The translations under genes and the position numbers were made by a program. 64,000 nucleotides of DNA from Ryuthela nishihirai (lineage: Eukaryota > Arthropoda > Arachnida > Araneae > Heptathelidae): contig JAWZYU010000007.1 of the NCBI GenBank assembly GCA_038380435.1, positions 24,159,001 through 24,223,000 on the forward strand, in the 5' to 3' direction. The notes beneath the pieces are model-generated. The model had not been told where the DNA came from. It was given only the letters and a program-made list of their open reading frames with translations, and made no database searches. Shown piece by piece: positions 43,301 to 58,300 of the stretch. Each line of letters begins with the position of its first letter. Position 1 is the stretch's first letter.

Positions 43301-46300
43301 TCAACTAATTTGTAAATTGTGTCAATTACAGTGTCAATTGGCTTGAAATTTGTGTCAATTGCAGTGCCAACTGGACTTCATTTGTGTCAATTGCAGTATC
43401 AATTGGGTTGTTAATTGTGTCAATTGACTTATCAAATGTGACAATTGAAGTGTCAGTTGGGTTGCCAATTGTGTTAGTTGTAATGCTGTTTTTAAATTTT
43501 GTCAATTGCAATATCAGTTGGCTCGTCAATTGTGTTAATTGCAGCGTTAATTAGCTTGTCAGTTGTGTAAATTGCGGTGTCAATTGGGTTGTCAATATTT
43601 TTCAGTTGCAGTGCGAAAATTATTGTCGATTGTGTCAATTGCACTGTGAATAGGGTAGTCAATTGTGCCAACTGTGGTGCTAATTGGCTTGTCAGTTGTC
43701 CCAATTATGCGTTAGTTGGTTTGTCAATTGTATCAATTACATGTCTCAGTTGGGTTGTCAATTGCGTTGCCAAGTGTGTCAGTTGCAATGTCAATTCGTT
43801 TTTTATTTGGGTTGTCAATTGTGACACTTGTAATATCAATTCAGTTGTGAATTGTGTCAATTTCAGTGTCAGTTGGGTTGCCAAATTTGTCAATTGACTT
43901 GTTAGTTAAGTTCTAAATTGTATCAATTGCTGTGTCAATTTGTCTTGTCAATTGTGCGAAGTGAATTGTCAGGTATATCAATTGCAGTGTCAATTTGACT
44001 TGTTAATTGTGAAAAGTGAATTGTCAGATATACCAATTGCAGTGTCAAGTGGATTGCCAAAATTGTCAATTCCAGTGTCAAATCACTTATTAATTGTGTT
44101 AATTCAATTGTCAATATGTAGTTGCACTATTCAGTTGTGTCAATTGCTTTTTCATTTGGGCTGTCAGTTGTGACATTTTCAATGTCAATTCAGTTGTCAA
44201 CCGAAATGTCAATTGTAGTGTCGATTGAGTTGCCAAAATTGTTACTTGCCAATTGTATGAATTGGTTTGTGAAAATTGTCACTTCACTTGTCAATTGTTG
44301 TCAATCCAATAGTTAATTTATAAAATGCACTTCAATTGACTTTTCAATTCTGCGAATGCAGTGTCGTTTGGATTTGAGTTGGGTTGTTTTACCTCTGAGC
44401 GGCAGTTTTTTGCACACCATGGACTAAATGGCCAGGCCACAAGGACCCCGAAGGCTCAGAGAAGGTTGGGGGAGGGGACCCACTGGAACAGCTGTTGGGA
44501 GACAGATGGTAGCCTCCCGTCAAGGCCATCCAGCGTGTTCTTTAACGTGCACAGGGTATGGACACGTTAAAGAACACGCTGGATGGCCTGCACAGGGTAT
44601 GCACGACGGCCTGCACGGCGGTATGCACGGCGTGCACAGGGTATGGACGGCGGCCTTTCCAAGCCCATCGGTGTCCCCTACTGACCGTGATCAGGGCGGG
44701 GAAATTTTGCGGAGATAAATCTCAACGCTGACCCAGCTGGAACTCGAACCTAGGAACTACAGATTACGAGCCTGGCGCGCTACCGACTGAGCCACCCCCG
44801 CCCCATTGTCGTTTGGAAAAAAGAAAATGAAATTTATCAGCTCCTAAAAATACGTTCTTTGTAAAGGTCACCTTTTCTCAACAAGGAACAGCTGTTTGCG
44901 TCAGACTCAAAACTTTGTTGAAATTCTAAAGAAGAAACTGCTGCTGCTCTGAGCTTGAAGAGCATCTGGCGCAGACAGACCTTGTCATGAAACCTAAAAG
45001 CTATGACTCTCAAAGGAGCAGATACGCTCAGGTACCGGAGAGAAGTCATCTGTGATATGGGCGGAGATATTAAATAATATTATTTTTCCAAAATCAGGTG
45101 TTTCAAAATTATTAACTTCAGCAAAAGTTTTCGAAAAATTATTAATTTAAATTATTATATTGCATATTTAAATTCATTATTTAAAAATTAATTATCAATA
45201 ATTTTAAGCCTATTAATATACTCTTCCTAAAAATTATTTTTATTTAAATCTTTATATTAATCAATATTGCAAAAAGTCTTAACTTTACGTATATGTATTA
45301 TGGATGTACAGTCGCTCAAAAAAACATCCGAACACTATGGTTGATTAAAGAATTCAGAAAAAATATCTGGCAACGTTTTTTTAGAAATTAGTGATCTGGC
45401 AACCTTCGTGTCACGTGACACGAAGGTTGCCAGATCTAATTTCTAAGAAAATCATTGCCAGATATTTTTTTCTGAATTCTGTAATCAACCATAGTGTTCG
45501 GATACTTTTTTGAGCGACTGTACGTATCTGTGAATTTCCGCTGCCTTAGCTCAAATGGTAGGGCAACTGGCGCGTAACGAGGATATTCCGAGTCCTGTTT
45601 GTTTTACATTTGAGCTGCACTTTTTTTTTCACACAATGCAAATGGTCAGGTCACAAGGACCCCGAGGGCTCAGAGAATGTTGAAAGGAGGGGACCCACTA
45701 GACAGCTGTTGGGAGACAGATGGCAGCCTCCCATCAAGACCATCAGGCTTGTTCTTGAAAGTGCACAGGGTATGGCTCTTTCGCAGACAGGACCACGACT
45801 TAACGCAGCATCCGATGGACGGAAGCTGCGTTAGGCTGGAGCGAGAGGGCCCCACTATAGCAAAAAGCAAAAGTTAGTGGACAAAAAGTAAAACAAAGGA
45901 GGAGCGCGTACTTAAAAATAACGAAAAACAGCGTGAAAAGAAAAATAAAACCCTCTCTAAAGGACCCCCACCCCGCCTTAATCCCCGAGATTTCGAGTTC
46001 AAATGATAAATTAGGGGGCCCCCACAAGTATTTTTTTCCACAGGTCTTTGCATATGTTAAGGAGCTTGGGTAGGATGATGAATCTTGGATCACAAATTCT
46101 AGGTTGGACCATTATTGTCAGATTTTCGAGAAAGGTTCATTCGTTCAATTACAAAAGCGTCCCCCCCAATAAAATTGTTCCCACAACAGTGATTTTTTTA
46201 CAGGCAACAGAGATAAATTCGGGCTAAGCTTTGTCGGAAACGAAACAGCACAGATAACTTCAAGCACGGGGTTGGGTTTGGTTGTTTTACCTCTGAGCGG

Positions 46301-49300
46301 CACTTTTTTGCACACCAAGGGGTAAATGGCCAGGTCACATGGACCCCGAAGGCTCAGAGAAGGTTGGGGGAGCGGACCCACTGGAACAGCTGTTGAGAGA
46401 CAAATGGTAGCCTCCCGTCAAGGCCATCCATCGTGTTCTTTAACGTGCACAGGGTATGGCTCTCTCCCGCACACGGAGCCACGGCTTAACGTCCCATCCG
46501 ACGGACGGCGGCCTTTCCAAGCCCATCGGTGTCCCCTTCTGACCATGGGCAGGGCGAGGAATTTAAGGCACGGGGCTGAGCATAACTGAAGTTTCTAATA
46601 TTACTTCTAACTGTGAAAAAAAATAGATGAAAATATAAAACAATTTTTGATTATAATTTTGTTAATTATTGTTAAATTGCGTCTGACATAAAACTTTTAA
46701 TTAGTCTTTAGTAATTAAAAATAAGCACCATGTGGCTTTTGATTTTTTTGTTCCGTATTCTCTGTCTTTAATAAATGAATGGCGATGTTATCCAGGAAAG
46801 AAAAAACTTTCAGCTTCTACGAACATTTCTAATATTCTTCTTTCGAAATAGCATTTACACTTTAATTTTATCAGAAAATGATTATCATTAATAATACAAA
46901 AGTTAAATAAATGATTAGTGATATGTGCAAGGCATGGTTGTGTGTGTTGTTTTTTTGCTGAGGGCCTGCCATCCTCTCAGACCTTCTACTATGGCATATA
47001 AACTGAGAGGCTCCTGTCAGACCTCTGTGGCAAGCAGCTGCTTGAGGGGGTATTTATTTATTTTTATTTATTTCTGTGATATATGACTTATGATTTGACA
47101 GAATATTTTTTCCCCGAAATCATGCTCGAGCTCGGCCATGGATGGGGTCAGAAAATTGAACACGAACTCATCTGTAACCGGCAATGCAGTGACAATGCAT
47201 GTTAACGTAGCGCTTGGTAAATTTCCCAAATACTCACTGCGCAGTCCCAAATAATAAACGTAAACTGTGTACCGTTATTTCCGACTTAGCTTGGTCTAAT
47301 TGTCTTAAGATAGAGCAAGCTAAGTCGGAAATAACGGTGCACAGTTTACGTTTATTATTTGGGACTACGCAGTGAGTATTTGGGAAATTACGGGAGTTCT
47401 AAATAGGTTTAAATTGATAGCAGTTTTTCCAAAGTGAATAAAATGGCTCCCGATATACCACTCCAAACAGGGACGTACACATTAATTTTTTGTAGGGGGG
47501 GGGGGGGGGTCTGATAATAAGACTTGAGTAGGGTTTCCCAATAACTAAAATAATCCACCAGAAGGAAAGGTTAAAATGGTATTCTGTATGGAAAAAGATT
47601 TTATAAGTTTTCTTTATCTATTTTTAATGTCGGGCATAAAATCTGGGTGTAAAATAAAATTATACAAAGACAACTGTTTTGAGTTTCAAAGCAGGTAGAC
47701 AAGTTTGAGATTTAGTGTAAGACGATCGGACTTTCGGGGGGGGGGGAGTCTCCAGACCGCCTACGACCCTGACTCCAAAGAACATCAAATCTTGACAACT
47801 CTAAACAGACAAATATGTGACTTGAAACAACAGTTGCCTTGTTTACAAATTTCTTTCTTCCACATACGTTAGCCATTTAAATCGATCTATTAGGATTTCT
47901 TAACCCTTTCAGGACCATAAGGTTTCTAAGAGTAAATATTAGTATGTAACTGTTTATTTTAGTTTGTTTAGACGTAAAATAAATAAAAATCATAAGAAAA
48001 TACATAACAATGTATAGTTTTTTTGGAATTTTATGGGCAATATTTTTCCCAATGGACTATAAAGGTAACACAAATTATAGTTAGGCTTATTATGCAATGT
48101 CTTTTATTTATTGGTTTATTAGAACAAAATGTTAACTAAATAATACAAAATTATGAAATAAAATTACTATACAAAATGATGTGCTAATTTATGATATTCT
48201 GCGAAGCAATTTCTTTTGGTAGTGAGGCAAAGATGGACATTGCACATAATACATATATTATGCGTCCTGACAGTTCTGTTTTTGTTTTCTAAACGTTCCC
48301 GTTTACGTAATTGCGTTCGGCATACGTTCTATTTTGACATTCTGTATAAAAAATGCAGATAAGGTTATAATTAAATACGACAATCACCAATTTTAAAATG
48401 GGAAAAATGTTTCCCTTAGTCGTGAAAGGGTTAACTAAGAATAAAGCTTTCACTTGTGTACCCAATGTGCTAAATAACAGCTTTTGCCGATCCCTAATCA
48501 AGCTTCTTCTTTCCTACGATAAAGTCGTTAAAAACGATAAGTCGATAAAGTCAAAAACCTTTCTGTCCCTCTCTGTTAGAAATGAATTGGAGGTCAAATT
48601 TTCGAGCTCGAGCATGTCTAGAAAAAGGAAAAATCCGACAGAATAGTAAAATTGTCGAGCTATAGTTGCTACTACGATAAAGGCTTTGTTCTCAAGAATT
48701 TTAATGAAGGTATAATTATTCGTATTTCCAAGAAACCTGATCGCAATTCTTGGTATTTGTCTAGTAATCGTGGTATCAGGATATCAGTGGTATTAGTCTA
48801 TTTTCTGTTCCTGGTAAAATTTGTTTGCTTAATCGTGCTTAAAGATTTCATTGTTTGATAACTTCGACGAGTAGCAAGGGCTTTCTAACCAGTTCCACAC
48901 TTGACCTTTTACGCTGAAATTTAACGAAGGAAAGACAGATAATGCTCTTTGGTACAGAACACTAGAGAAAGAAAAGACATATGATGTTTTTTGCTACAGA
49001 GCAGCGGGGCGGAGCGGGGGTGGCTCAGTCGGTAGCGCGCCAGGCTCGTAATCTGTAGTTCCCAGGTTCGAGTCCCAGCTGGGTCAGCGTTGAGATTTAT
49101 CTCCGCAAAATTCCCCCGCCCTGCCCACAGTCAGTAGGGGACACCGATGGGCTTGGAAAGGCCGCCGTCCGTCGGATGGGACGTTAAGCCGTGGAGCCGT
49201 GTGCGGGAGAGCCATACCCTGTGCACGTTAAAGAACACGCTGGATGGCCTTGACGGGAGGTTACCATCTGTCTCCCAACAGCTGTTCCAGTGGGTCCCCT

Positions 49301-52300
49301 CCCCCAACCTTCTCTGAGCCTTCGGGGTCCATGTGACCTGCCCATGGTGTGCAAAAAAGTGCCGCTCAGAGGTAAAACGACACAACAACTACAGAGCAGT
49401 AATTAAGATAGTGAGATAAATCCTTTTGGTAGAGAACAGCAAAGTCAGGTAATCATCTTTTGTATCAAACAGTAATAAAGGAGTTAGATAATGTTCGGGC
49501 GAGAACTGGCTCAGTCGGTAGTGTGTTGGGCTTGTAATCTGCAACTCCCAGGTTCAAGTCCCACTTGTTCCAGCGTTGAAATTTATCATCGCTAAATTCT
49601 CACCCTGCCCTCCGTCAGAAAGAGGGTACCGATGGACTTAGAATGACCCCCCGTTGGCGGTATAGGACATGAAGCCGTGGTTCGGTTATCCCTATGCGCG
49701 TTAAAGCACACGCTGGATGGCCTTGATGGGAGTCTAATCATCTATCTCTTAACAGATGTCGTGTCCTCCAACATTCTCTGATCTCATGGGATCCTTGTGA
49801 CTTGACTATTTAGCCCATTGTGTGCATAATACGTGTAGCTCACTGGTAAAACAACCCAACACTTAATAATGTTCTTTTGTACTGAACAATAGTAAAAGTC
49901 AGAAAATGTTCATTCCTAGAGTAGGATAATACAGAAATAAGAGAATTTTTTTTTTTTGCTTTTTATGTCATTTTATTGATGGTTAATTGTGTAATCAATA
50001 TTGCCTTGTTTCCTTTTCTAGAAAGAAACTTATCTCTGTACAGCATTTAAAATGCCGAAAACGGACTACGAATATATCGGTAAGTACAATTAACAGCAAA
50101 ATTATATTTTTCAAAGCAATAAAACTTTTAATGTTGTTTTTTTTGTTAAAGAAAAAAAAATTGGAAAGACTGAACTTTCATGTTTCGCTTTAGCTTCTTT
50201 TAAGACATAAAAATTTTCTGGATTAAATATATTAAAATTATTTAAGTTCTAATCATTTTTAGAGCACATTGAAGATATTTTTTCTCGAAATGAGCAGCAA
50301 TATTCAGTAAAGGATGTCGAAAGTCCAAATAATAATAAAAAAGTTAAAAAGTGTAAGAACAATGAAGATAAAAATCTATAATAAAACATAGATCTGTTTT
50401 AAGCAGGAATCGAGAAAATTTTTTGGTGCAATGTAGGGAGGGGGAATGCAAAATTAATACTATATGAAAATATAGACTTAATAGTAATGATATCTGGCAT
50501 TATTTATTGTCCGACTGTGCTACTGCACAGAATCAGAATGTCATTTCAGTTCTCCTTTTATTAGTAGAAATTATTCTCTTAGTACAATGCAATTGTAATC
50601 GAGTATACGTTGTAGTAGTTTATATTTCGACGCAAATACGTTGTCAGCTATTTAATAGGATTCTTCCATTACACATTGTCAGCTATTTAATAGGATTCTC
50701 CCATTACACATTGTCAGCTATTTAACAGGATTCTCCCATTACACATTGTCAGCTATTTAATAGGATTCTTCCATTACATATTGTCAGCTATTTAATAGGA
50801 TTCTTCCATTACACGTCATCAGCTATTTGATAGAATTCTTCCATTACACATTTTCAGCTATTTAATAGATTCTGCCATTACACATTGCCAGCTATTTAAT
50901 AATTCTTCCATTACACGTTGTCAGCTATTTAATAGGATTCTTCCATTGCATATTGTCAATAGCTCACAAATACATCTTGTGCTATAATTTGTTCACCTCA
51001 AAATTGTGGCCATAAATGAAAAAAAACTGAAAAGTGCACAAAACATGTTTGCCAGATAAATGATTCGAAGTTTTAGGACAATATTATTAAATTAATTATA
51101 TAAAATAATTAATTTATTTGTATTATTAATTAATTAAAATTATATAAATATACATTAAAATTCTTTCGGTTTCTACAACAAATTAAGTGTAGGGTCTAGG
51201 GGTTTTGCCTTTTAATAGAGAAGAAAGCATGGAGTTGGAAGTAATCAGGCCTGGATCTAAAAATAAATTAAGGGGAGGGAGGGTCAAGAAACTAAAGTGA
51301 GCTGATAAAGGTTGGGTATAACCATTGCAGTATAATACTTTTCTCTCCGTTTTAGAAGTTTTTAAAAATTTATTGAAATGTGCTTCAATTCAAAAATTTT
51401 TTGCATCTATTACTCTTACTAATATTCCAAGGGGGGAGGGGCATTACCCTTGGTGCACCCACCTTCCCTCCTAGATAAGACCCTGGAAGTAATAATGTCT
51501 GATATTACACTGATTTTGGATTTATCGAGTTTTCGTTATATGACTACACTATATGTTGCCAAAAGTGTTCAGCAGTTTGGGCATCACGACCCAGACGAAT
51601 GACGATTTGGGGTATTGACCATCCATAATGAAAAGGGTTTATACAATAATTCGACAATTATTTCGACACAAACGTGCAAATTAACATACCAAAAAAATGA
51701 AACTTTTATAGGTTCACTAGAATCAGACCTTGCTTTACGTGGTTACTGAAAACTACAGGTGAGGTTTGGCTCAGTTGGCAGTGCACCATGTTCATAATCT
51801 GCAGCTCCCAAATTTGAGCTCCCCCAGTGCCAGTATTCAGATTTATCTCTGCTAAACCCCCACCCTTCCTTGGTCAGTAGGGGACATTGATGGGTTTGGA
51901 AAAGCTACAGTACATTGTGTGGGATGTAAAGCCATGGTCATCTGTGCAGGGCAGGGTGGGGGTGGTGCAGTCGGTAGCTCACTATATTCTCAATCTGCAG
52001 TTCCCAAGTTCGAGTCCCAGCTGGACCAGCGTTGAGTATTTATCTCTGCAAAACTCCCTGCACTTCCCTCGATCAGAAGGGAACACCAATGGATTTGGAA
52101 AGGCCGTTGTGCTTCAGTTAAGCCATGGCTCCATGTGTGGGAAAGCCATACCCTGTGCATGTTAAAGAACACACTGGATGGCCTTGATGGGAGGTTACCA
52201 TCCGTCTCAGCTGTCCAGTGGGCCTCCTCCCCCAAACTTCTCTGAGCCTTCGGGGTCCATGTGACCTGGCCATTTAGTCATTGTGTGCAAAGAGTGCTGA

Positions 52301-55300
52301 TCAGAGGTAGAAGCAACACAAGTGAAAACTAACTCAAATCAGAATGTATATCTATAATTTTATCCGTTATTTAGCTGACAGAATCAGTCAGTTTAATAAC
52401 TGACACAGCCAGAGAATGTATAGCTTTAATTTTTTTAGATATAACCATTTATTTACATTACTTATGTAATATATTTTCTGTTTACAGTGGGATTCGAGCC
52501 TAATGCCACAATGCAAACAGCTCACCATATCTTGATGTATGGCTGCTCGTTGCCAGGCCTATGGGAAAGAGATACACCTCGCATTGTATGGGACTGTGGT
52601 GAAATGGGTGGAGCAAAAGCGGGATTCTTGCGAGGTCCAACATGTTCTAGTGGGTCACAAGTTATTTACGCTTGGGCAAAAGATGCCCCTGCACTCAAAC
52701 TACCTGAAGGTAAGTATGTTGAAAAGCCAATTCTGTGTTTGTTAAAGATTATAAATTTAAAGATTATGTGTATGTTTAATATTATTATTATTAATTAAAT
52801 TATATAAATATACACTAAAATACTTTCGGTTTCTACAGCAAATTAAATGTAATTTTATAAGGGTCTAGAGGTTTTGCCTTTTCGTTAAAGGATGAACTTG
52901 GTTAAAATTTGCGGTTGCTTTTTCCTACCAGAGATTTTTTTTAAACAAAATTTTCAGATAAGCATTTTAATCGGAATTACTAGTAAGTTATAGATCATTA
53001 AGCTTTAACGGCTCTGTATGTATAAAAGCCTCCACACATTTTGTTTGTGTAAAAGCCTTCTTACATTCTATCTGTATAAAAGCCTTCACATGGTCTGTCT
53101 GTGGAAAAGCTTTCACGCGTCCTTTTTTATAAAAGCTTTCACACATTCTGCTTACATAAATATCCTAAATATCCTCTGAAGTGCCATTACCTATTTAACA
53201 TCGTTTCTAGCAGTAAGTATGCAGCAAAACTGATGGTATAATATTTCACTTAATAAATACATATGAGGCACAATAAAACAATGCTACAAGAAAGCAGTGG
53301 AAACATGTAATTTTCCACCGGCAAAGTATTTTCAATTGGAACGTGTAATTTTCAAACCATTCATAAGTCTCATATTGATAAAATATCCCAATACTACAAA
53401 CAGATGAAATAAATGCAAAAGAAAACATTGTTTACACAACTACATAAATGGAATAAATAAAGGGCTAAGTTGAAACCTTCCAGCTCTCCTTCCTTCTACC
53501 TTACCATAAAATTACACAAAAAATGACATTTGAAAAATGGAATAAATGGTAAATTCCAAACAAATGATCTATTGAGGATTATTAGTTTTTTGTTAGGGGA
53601 AAAATGTAGTAATGTTTGTTGAATAAAAAATGTAGTAATACTTGTTGAGTAAAAAACGTACTGGTATAAACTGCAAGTGAGGATGTAAATTTACATTAAA
53701 TTGCATCTTTCATTTAATTGCACTCAGCATTATTAAGAAATGGGTTATTGCAGCCTGGGAAAGAATATGCCAGTAGAATGCGGCTCACCAGAAGGGTTGG
53801 GTTGGTTTACCCAGTGGTATACGCAGAAATTTCCGGTGCAAAAGGAAGTTTGATGTCTTGATTGTCTGGGACTTCCTTATAAAGTATACACTATTAAAGC
53901 ACCTCCCCACACACACGCATACACATTTCGATACTCCACTGGTTATGTTATTTAAGCAACCCTAAATCCTTGGGTACGCCATTGGTTTGTCCTTTGAACC
54001 GCACTCTTTGCCACAATGTAGGTAGAATGAGAATGAAACATTTGTAGAATGAGAATACCACACTGAGAAAATGATGCTATGGGCACTTTCATTTATTTCC
54101 TACCTACTAGAAAGGACTTTGCAATACCTAATTGATATTTTTACACTTTGTGCAAAGAATGTGGAAACTGATAAAATATCTGAAAACTGAAAAATAATTC
54201 ACTGTGAACTATTACAAATAGTTCAACTGTCATAGCAAGCAACATGCAGTCAGTCTATTTTAGTTAAGCAGTCATTTCAAGTATCATTTCTTCAGACAAT
54301 CCCTTCTTTACCAAGATCTGATAGTATAATACAGTAATGGATGAACTATGAGTTGTTATCTCTGAGCGGCACTTTTTTGCACACAATGAGGTAAATGGCC
54401 AGGTCACAGGGACCCCAAAGACTCAGAGAAAGTTGGGGGAGGGGACCCACTTGAGCACTGTTGGGAAACAGATGGTAGCCTCCCATCGATGCCATCCAGC
54501 ATGTTCTTTAACGTGCACAGGCATGGCTCTCCCGCACACGGCTTAACATCTCATCCAATGGATGGTGGCCTTTCCTAGCCCATTGGTGCCCTTATCGATC
54601 GAGAGTGGGGAGTTTTGTGGAAAAAAATTCAATGTTGGCCCAGCTGGGACTCAAACCTGGGAACTGCAGGTTACGAGCCTCACGTGCTACTGACTGAGCA
54701 CCTCCGCTCTGGATGAGCTATGACCTGGCCCTGAAAGTGTTTGTGAATCCAATAAAAAACTTAAATTTTTAATATTTATATTCTCTTACATTCATATATT
54801 ACATACAAATATATGTACATACATAAAACATACTTAGACTGTATTAAATTTAAATCTTTTTATAGTTAGCATAATTAAAATTAAAAAAAAAAATTTTTTT
54901 TTGTTCCATTAAATAGCATTGCACATCGCTACTGGCCCATAAATGAAAACGTTCACCAACCACTGGTGTAATAAGACACAAAAATGACTTGAATTAAAAT
55001 AAAGCTTTTAATATTGTTTTAAAATGTTTGTTTTTGATAATAAATTGCTTGTTTTTATTTCATGAACAGGTGTTGGATTTCGTGTCGGAAAAGGAACTGG
55101 TATCAACTATATAGTATTACAGGTACACTATGCGAATGTGGAAAAATTTATCAGTAAGTGTACTTCCTTCTTGGTGATACCAATCTTAAATTTAATACTA
55201 TATATTATATATTTTAGAGAGCCTGTCTGTCTCTCCACGTTTGTCTGCATTATTTCTTCTTGTCTATCTCTCTGCCTATTTGTCTGTTTTTGTTCAACGA

Positions 55301-58300
55301 GATGGTGAAGATGGTTCTAGATGGTCAGAACTGGACCACCAAATTTCTACTACCATTTCATTTCACCGTAACTTAGTGCACTGTATGGTTTTTGGCCCAG
55401 AAAATTAGGAGTTTGCCAAAAGTTCTCTGCAAAACATCTGTCCATTGATAATTCTGCACATCGATAAATACTACTTCATTCATAACTTTCAACTCCCCTT
55501 CTTAAGGTTGGCGATGGCAGCACCCCTCGAGATTTCAGACACTTGCATCAAAAGATAATGAAACTTATTTATATTTCATGCATTTTTAAAAAATTGTTTT
55601 AGAGACTTGTAAAACCGAGTGGAAATGTAATATTGCATTGGAAATACAATCTGTTGCACCCCCCCCACCTCTCTTTTGCATTTTTTCTGCTCGATTGTGT
55701 TCCATGCCCCTTCCCCCCCCTCTCATTTTATTTCTAGATCCAGGCCTACCTGTATGCATATATATATGTTAAGAAGGGGTTTCATTCCGCTTGATCACAT
55801 GCCTAAGAATTATATTATGGAAATCACTGGAAGGCAAGTATTCTATTCGAAAAATGTTTCAGGGGGCCAAGTGATTTGACACGTAGATGGACAGGTATCC
55901 TCGATTACTTCTGATCTTATAACATTTATAACCCTACACCATCACTCTTTTGAGCATCTGCTACTTCAAGATGGTTATGACTTTCAATTATTGGTGTAAA
56001 TAAAGTTATACTGCATCTTGAAATTGCAAATTATACATGTAAAAATATTTTTTTAAACTATTCCATTCTCCAAAAAAATTCTATATCTAATATCTTTTAT
56101 TTCAGATGGTGAAACAGATAATTCGGGAATAGTACTTAATCTTCTTCCAAGTTCAACAACAAAGTAAGAGTGTTTGCATACATTCACTTTCAAACATTTC
56201 TGTGATACTGACCAAACAAATTTTGAGAATTTGTAAAATGTCCTTAAGTTTTTGGTATAACTCCTTACTATTCTAGAGTAAACTTTCCTTAGATTGGGTT
56301 TATTCTTATAAAGATGATCTGCTCGTCGCATACACTAATGCGCAATTCTACATACTGTGTTTTCTGAAAGTTCCAGGGATATTTTTGCATTATGATCTCC
56401 AATAATGAATGAAACTCATCTGAAGTGTCCCCAAATGTAACAGCCTGTAAACCCAAAGCATGCCACATTTGCACTGACTTTCTAAATTCAATGGTTTTAC
56501 ACTGCCTGACCAAATTATTATGAGCATTGCATTATGTGAGAAATACCATTAAACATACAATATATATTCAATTTTTTAAGTATTGTCACTACGAATTACT
56601 ATTAAAGCCATAAAGGTATGGTGGAAAGCAAAGTCAAGTAAGATATTGGTAAATAGTCTGATCTTACTTACTTTGAAAGGGGGCTCATTTCTGGAGTGCA
56701 AAGGGTAACATCATCTGGAGGTGATGGAACTTGTGCAAAATCATCTATGCATAATATCCCAAGTGTATGGAGAATGGCAGAGGTCTCGAAAAAGTCTTCT
56801 AATTGTGAGAAAAGAAAGGAGAAAAACAACACACTCTGACAGCGACAATTGCTTGTTGGCATGAACTGTGTGGCAAAACAGAACTGCTACAGTTCATCAG
56901 CTGAGAGAGATGACAGCTAGCAAAACTTCAATACCCATTTCAACGAGAACTATGCACAAAGAATTGAAAACTTTGAAATTTGGGAACTGTACCCTGATAC
57001 ATAGGACGAAGTATTGGGTAGGTGTTCATAATAATTTGGTTGTGCAGTGTATAAAACTGACATTTCCATAAATGACATTGACTGCAGTCATTGAGTGGGG
57101 ATTGATTAGAATGGCAAGCCCCAACCAATCATTGTAAATTTCTGTTCATATTGGAAAAGAAATGCTGTGTTCTGTGCTAAAAGTAAACTTAAAGGCAGTG
57201 GAATCACTATTCATGAAGATCTAAAGTCAAGAAGACTTAAAATGCTTCATTCACCTATTGAGAAATTTGGTCAGTGCACTGTTTCGACTCAAGATGGATC
57301 AATAGTGATAAAAATGAAAAACAGTAACAAGCGCTTTATTAAATCAAAGAATGAGTTAAATGAACTTTAAAATTAGTTTTAAAAAATTTTTTTGTGTACA
57401 TGTATATTTGTATATATTTTTACCCATGTTTATATGCAGGGTGATTCAAAACTTATCGTTCAAATTTTGTGAGGAGGTAGAGAATACGTCAGGAAACCGA
57501 TTTCACATAGGAAAGTATGTCCGCAAATGTACGCATGCGTATGTAGAGGGCGCTGTGTGTACCTAACCAGTGTACAGCTCGCCCGACCACTCCCGCTGTC
57601 ATCAGTGTACGAGCTGACTTACTAGTGATAAGATGAATCGTTTTACGCATCAAGAGCTAGCGGATATGCATCTCGCATACGGGGCAGCTGGTGAAAGCGG
57701 CCGCCGAGCTAGGCAAGTTTACGAAGACCAATACCCCAACAGAAGAATACCGCAGCATCAAATGTTTGCACGTATGCATCGCAATCTGCGCGAACGTGGT
57801 TCACTGCGCAGCAACATGCAGGATACGAGGAGAAGACGACTGACGCGGACTGTTGGACTCAGTCCATCGAAGATAATCCGAATACCAGCACACGAGCTAT
57901 TGCTCAGCAGCTTGGGGTCTCTCAGTCAGCAGTGTGGCGGATACTGCACAAGGAACGTGTGCATCCTTACCATCTGCAAAGGGTGCAGTTACTGCATCCT
58001 GACGATTATCCGAAGCGTGTGGAATTTGCACAATGGTTCATGCAGAAAGGTGCCGTGGACCCCAGTTTTCCAGCTTCTGTCCTTTTTACAGATGAAGCTT
58101 CATTCACTCGTGAAGGTGTGTTCAATACACACAATTCACATGTGTGGGCTTACGACAACCCGCATGGTACGAGAAGTCACGCTGCGCAACATCGTTTTGC
58201 CGTAAATGTGTGGGCTGGAATCATTGGTGACTGTTTGTTGGGACCTTACTTGCTACCGCCCCGATTGACGGCCGGAAATACCTAATATTTCTCGAGACAG

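Larger units (their letters stand above)
22353..50021 (+). other. PHM: PHM intron 1, about 27.7 kb
   Basis: The donor is GTAAGT and the acceptor TTTTCTAG. The intron contains almost all the LINE, SINE and MITE insertions listed between 22.6 and 50 kb. No other host exon was recognised inside it. Confidence 0.85.

Noticed and set aside
42147..43897. Long frames rich in Ser, Ile, Val and Asn (up to 177 codons)
   Set aside because: They are by-products of the CAATTG minisatellite, whose units rarely contain stops. Similar frames exist in several frames on both strands.
44837..45049. 70-codon open frame on the minus strand
   Set aside because: No recognisable domain, no start context and no splice sites that would link it to anything.
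50640..50960. 35-bp repeats resembling a CRISPR array
   Set aside because: The period is fully occupied by the repeat, with no spacers. It is a minisatellite in a PHM intron.
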